Shown here piece after piece: positions 61,701 to 64,000 of a stretch of DNA of 64,000 nucleotides. The position numbers and the translations under genes are program-made. The notes under the pieces were generated by a model. It had not been told where the DNA came from and searched no databases. It saw only the letters and a program-made list of their open reading frames with translations. The first letter of the stretch is position 1. The number at the start of each line of letters is the position of its first letter. The stretch is from Leucaena leucocephala (lineage: Eukaryota; Streptophyta; Magnoliopsida; Fabales; Fabaceae). The stretch is from NCBI GenBank assembly GCA_037074615.1, contig CM073545.1, positions 13,038,001 to 13,102,000 of the forward strand, given 5' to 3'.

Positions 61701-62351
61701 TGAAAGTACTAAATGAAGCTCAGATATATTCAAAATTTATACCTTATCTTTGTAAAGTTTCTTGAGCTCAACAACCCCAGCAATCCCTTTGCTCACAAGC
61801 TTTCTCAAATTTCTCGGACCCACACCTGGAATAGTCAATAAATCAGGATTTACAGATCCATCAAAGCTACTAGACAAACCCTTCTGTCGCCTATTTAATC
61901 TCAAGGGCTTCTCCTCAGGAGCCTCTGAACCACAACTCACTTCACCAATATCTCCACTAACAAACTCCTCTGAACTTCCCACACTCTCACCAACATTAGA
62001 ACTAAGAGAAGACCAAGCTCTTGCTTGCGTTTTGCGACTCATATTATCATCAATCACGCACCTACAAGCACCAAAACTTGTCGAACCCACCGCCAAACTG
62101 GAGAAGTATCGAGATGAAATAGAAGAGTTCACAGCGAAGGGCTTCTTGGTGAGCGACAAAACCAGGGAATGGGAAAGCCGTACGGAAGAAGGCATGGAGT
62201 GGAAATGCGTGGAATAACGGTGCGTGGGTGAAGAAAGAGAGAAAAAGTGGGTTGAGGGGTTCTTGGAGAGAAGAAGAGAAAGCGATGAGGTAGGGATAAT
62301 GGAGGACATGCGGGCGGAAGAAGAAAGGCGAAGCAATGCCTGCGTCTGCAT
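58739..62351 (-). CDS. Plant deoxyribonucleoside kinase with organelle targeting sequence and helix-hairpin-helix segment
   Basis: Predicted at 574 aa from minus-strand exons 62351-61743, 61266-60808, 60476-60099, 60015-59948 and 58949-58739; the frame closes. It phosphorylates deoxyribonucleosides in the nucleotide salvage pathway. Residues 1 to about 70 are Ser-rich with few acidic residues, as in a plastid or mitochondrial transit peptide. Residues about 170-190 read LLTIPGVGPRNLRKLVSKGI, a helix-hairpin-helix-like segment. The kinase fold starts with the P-loop EGNISVGKTT near 262-271, followed by VVPEPINKWQ, the ERS motif in LMERSVFSDRM, and an Arg-rich lid (KRMKLRRRAEEGG). The fourth exon is only 68 nt. 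The C-terminal tail ends SYIGHV. The closest Arabidopsis relative is probably the single dNK gene (At1g72040, from memory). Substrate range and exact organelle cannot be read from the sequence. Confidence 0.9.
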
Positions 62352-62640
62352 CAGGTCTGAGTCTGAGCTGAGCCGTGCCCCAAGCGGGGTTTTTACTCAT
62401 CCTTCAGAATCTCTCCACATCGTAACCGTCCAATCAATCCAAGTGATCACAAAATGACACGTCATCAAGCTTTTAAAATCGCATCTAAACCGTCCGTCAT
62501 GTTATAATCCTTGGCGTTCATTCAAGGCCAAATCCCCATCAATCTCATCCAAGTATTTTGCCACAAAGTGGGCAAAGGTAAATTGAATGGATGGTTAGGA
62601 TTACAAAAATTCTAAAATATATTTTATATGCGATATAAAT
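62352..62640 (-). promoter_or_regulatory. Upstream region of the deoxyribonucleoside kinase gene
   Basis: Sequence 5' of the kinase ATG on the minus strand is more GC-rich than the surroundings up to about 62460 and presumably holds the leader and promoter. No clear TATA box was seen. Confidence 0.35.
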
Positions 62641-64000
62641 ATCCTACAAATATTATGTATTTTATATTTTGTAAATTAAATATTTTTTATAAATTCTTTT
62701 CTCTCAAAGATAAACAATAAACTAACAAACTTATATTTCTTAGAAATGTAAATTTTAAATCTTACTATTAATTTTTTAATGAATTGATATATTGATTTGA
62801 TTAAAATTTAGGTAAAAAGTTGTAGAATACAAAGTCAAAGATTCTTCTTTTTGGTCAAAAAGTCAAAAGATTCAAATAAGAAAGAAATAAAAATAAAAAA
62901 TAATAATAATAAACTATCACAAATTTATATTATTTATAATTTATTAACATTGCAACATTTACAAAATGTTACAACATAAAGAAATACAATAGAGGAGGTA
63001 GAAAGGAGAATTTGAACTTTCAACGTTGGAGAGGTGAATTTTTTCTAAGAAAAAAAATTATATACTTAAATTCAGATATTTTTTTAATTAAATTAGGACA
63101 AATGAATATTTCTAAAAAATTCACATTTTATTTAATTAAAAAAAATTATGACGGAAAAAGTGGAGGCAAAGGACAGTGGTGTCAGGAACATCGGGAGGAG
63201 GTTCTGCTGTCTCGTGTGGGTCAAAAAATATGATAATCTAACCGTCTTTTACAAAAGCTTTAAAAAAAGAACCCATGTGAGAGATTATTCTCAACGCCAT
63301 ATCCTTATCATACCATAAATGTTCTCTATCTTATAGCCACGTGTCATTAAAATACGTTTTTTTTATTTAAAAAAAAATGCTATGCTCGAATCTCAAAACT
63401 TAGCTTTACAAATTAAATTTAAATTTATAGTAAAACAATTTTTTAAAAAAAAAAAATTCTCTCTAATAGTTGACATTTGAATTTAGACCATACAAAAAAA
63501 AATTATAATGATTGTATACAAGAAAAATTAGGATGTATGAAAAGAATACTGAAAAAAAGTTATTAAACAAAAGTATTGAACATAAGCTTTTAGTAAACAG
63601 TTTATCCAAAAATAATTGATTATTAATAGAATATAAGATACCTAAATAAGATTTTTTTTATAAAGCTAAATAAGATACCTAAATAAGATTTTTTATTGCT
63701 GAATATATTCCTCAAGCTTGGTGATAAACATAGAAACCATTTACTGGGGGTCATAAATGTTCACTTTTTGTTTGCAACATGACTTTAGAAAAAGGAGTCA
63801 AAGCTGATAATTATCGCTAAGTAATGATGACAATAATATAGTAATAGACATCACAAAAGACATTACCTCCAACTCTACCTTCACAAACCATTGAGTGCCT
63901 CACAAACAGTGGCCATACAGCCATATTTTGGGACAAAAAATTACCAAAGGATGGTGGGGCCCACGGGTGGCACCCCCTTTTGCCCCACCTTGGGTCCCCC
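62640..64000. other. AT-rich intergenic DNA to the window edge
   Basis: No gene was recognised. The last 60 bases turn abruptly GC-rich (tggggcccacgggtggcacc) and may belong to a feature beyond the edge. Confidence 0.4.

Noticed and set aside
1..64000. CRISPR arrays, rRNA or intact tRNA genes
   Set aside because: None was seen. The only tRNA-like sequences are SINE heads, and the direct repeats are microsatellites, LTRs or the single 160-bp duplication.

Overview
This is nuclear DNA of a flowering plant, most likely a rosid eudicot. It is AT-rich, its genes are split by GT-AG introns, and it carries plant-type MITEs, a tRNA-derived SINE family and Ty3/Gypsy chromoviruses. The encoded proteins are plant orthologues: a D-class MADS-box factor, an AIG1/IAN GTPase, UPF3 and a plant-type deoxyribonucleoside kinase. 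I cannot name the species.

Layout. 1-3580: repeat-rich DNA (MITEs, one SINE) leading into a GA/CT-rich promoter. 3580-12000 (+): an AGL11/SEEDSTICK-like MADS-box gene with eight coding exons (224 aa predicted). 12000-16740: intergenic DNA with MITEs, SINEs and a 0.58-kb element with long inverted termini. 16740-22000 (+): an AIG1/IAN-type GTPase (336 aa, CaaX terminus). 22800-24975: a degenerate duplicate of that GTPase gene. 26800-about 49200 (+): UPF3, a nonsense-mediated-decay factor (12 coding exons, 532 aa predicted). Its first intron is swollen to 13 kb by two complete chromovirus LTR retrotransposons in the same orientation (29328-34419 and 34906-39805), each with a perfect 5-bp target-site duplication. 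The region after its stop codon looks like a spliced 3' UTR. 50000-50840: RNase H-like retroelement scraps and a young SINE. 52347-55375 (+): a FANCM-like pseudogene with most of its helicase deleted. 55400-58700: repeat-rich intergenic DNA. 58739-62351 (-): an organelle-targeted deoxyribonucleoside kinase (574 aa predicted, five exons). 62400-64000: its upstream region and AT-rich DNA.

The genes do not form a pathway. The GTPase-UPF3 neighbourhood matches, from memory, the Arabidopsis neighbours At1g33970-At1g33980, so it appears to be old conserved microsynteny. The most notable points are the predicted introns after the UPF3 stop codon, which would make the mRNA of an NMD factor an NMD target; the paralogous 'empty site' that dates a MITE insertion in the GTPase gene; and the two neighbouring chromoviruses, one with identical LTRs but a deleted integrase. 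All exon coordinates were deduced by eye from splice signals, reading frame and family knowledge. UTR ends are approximate.
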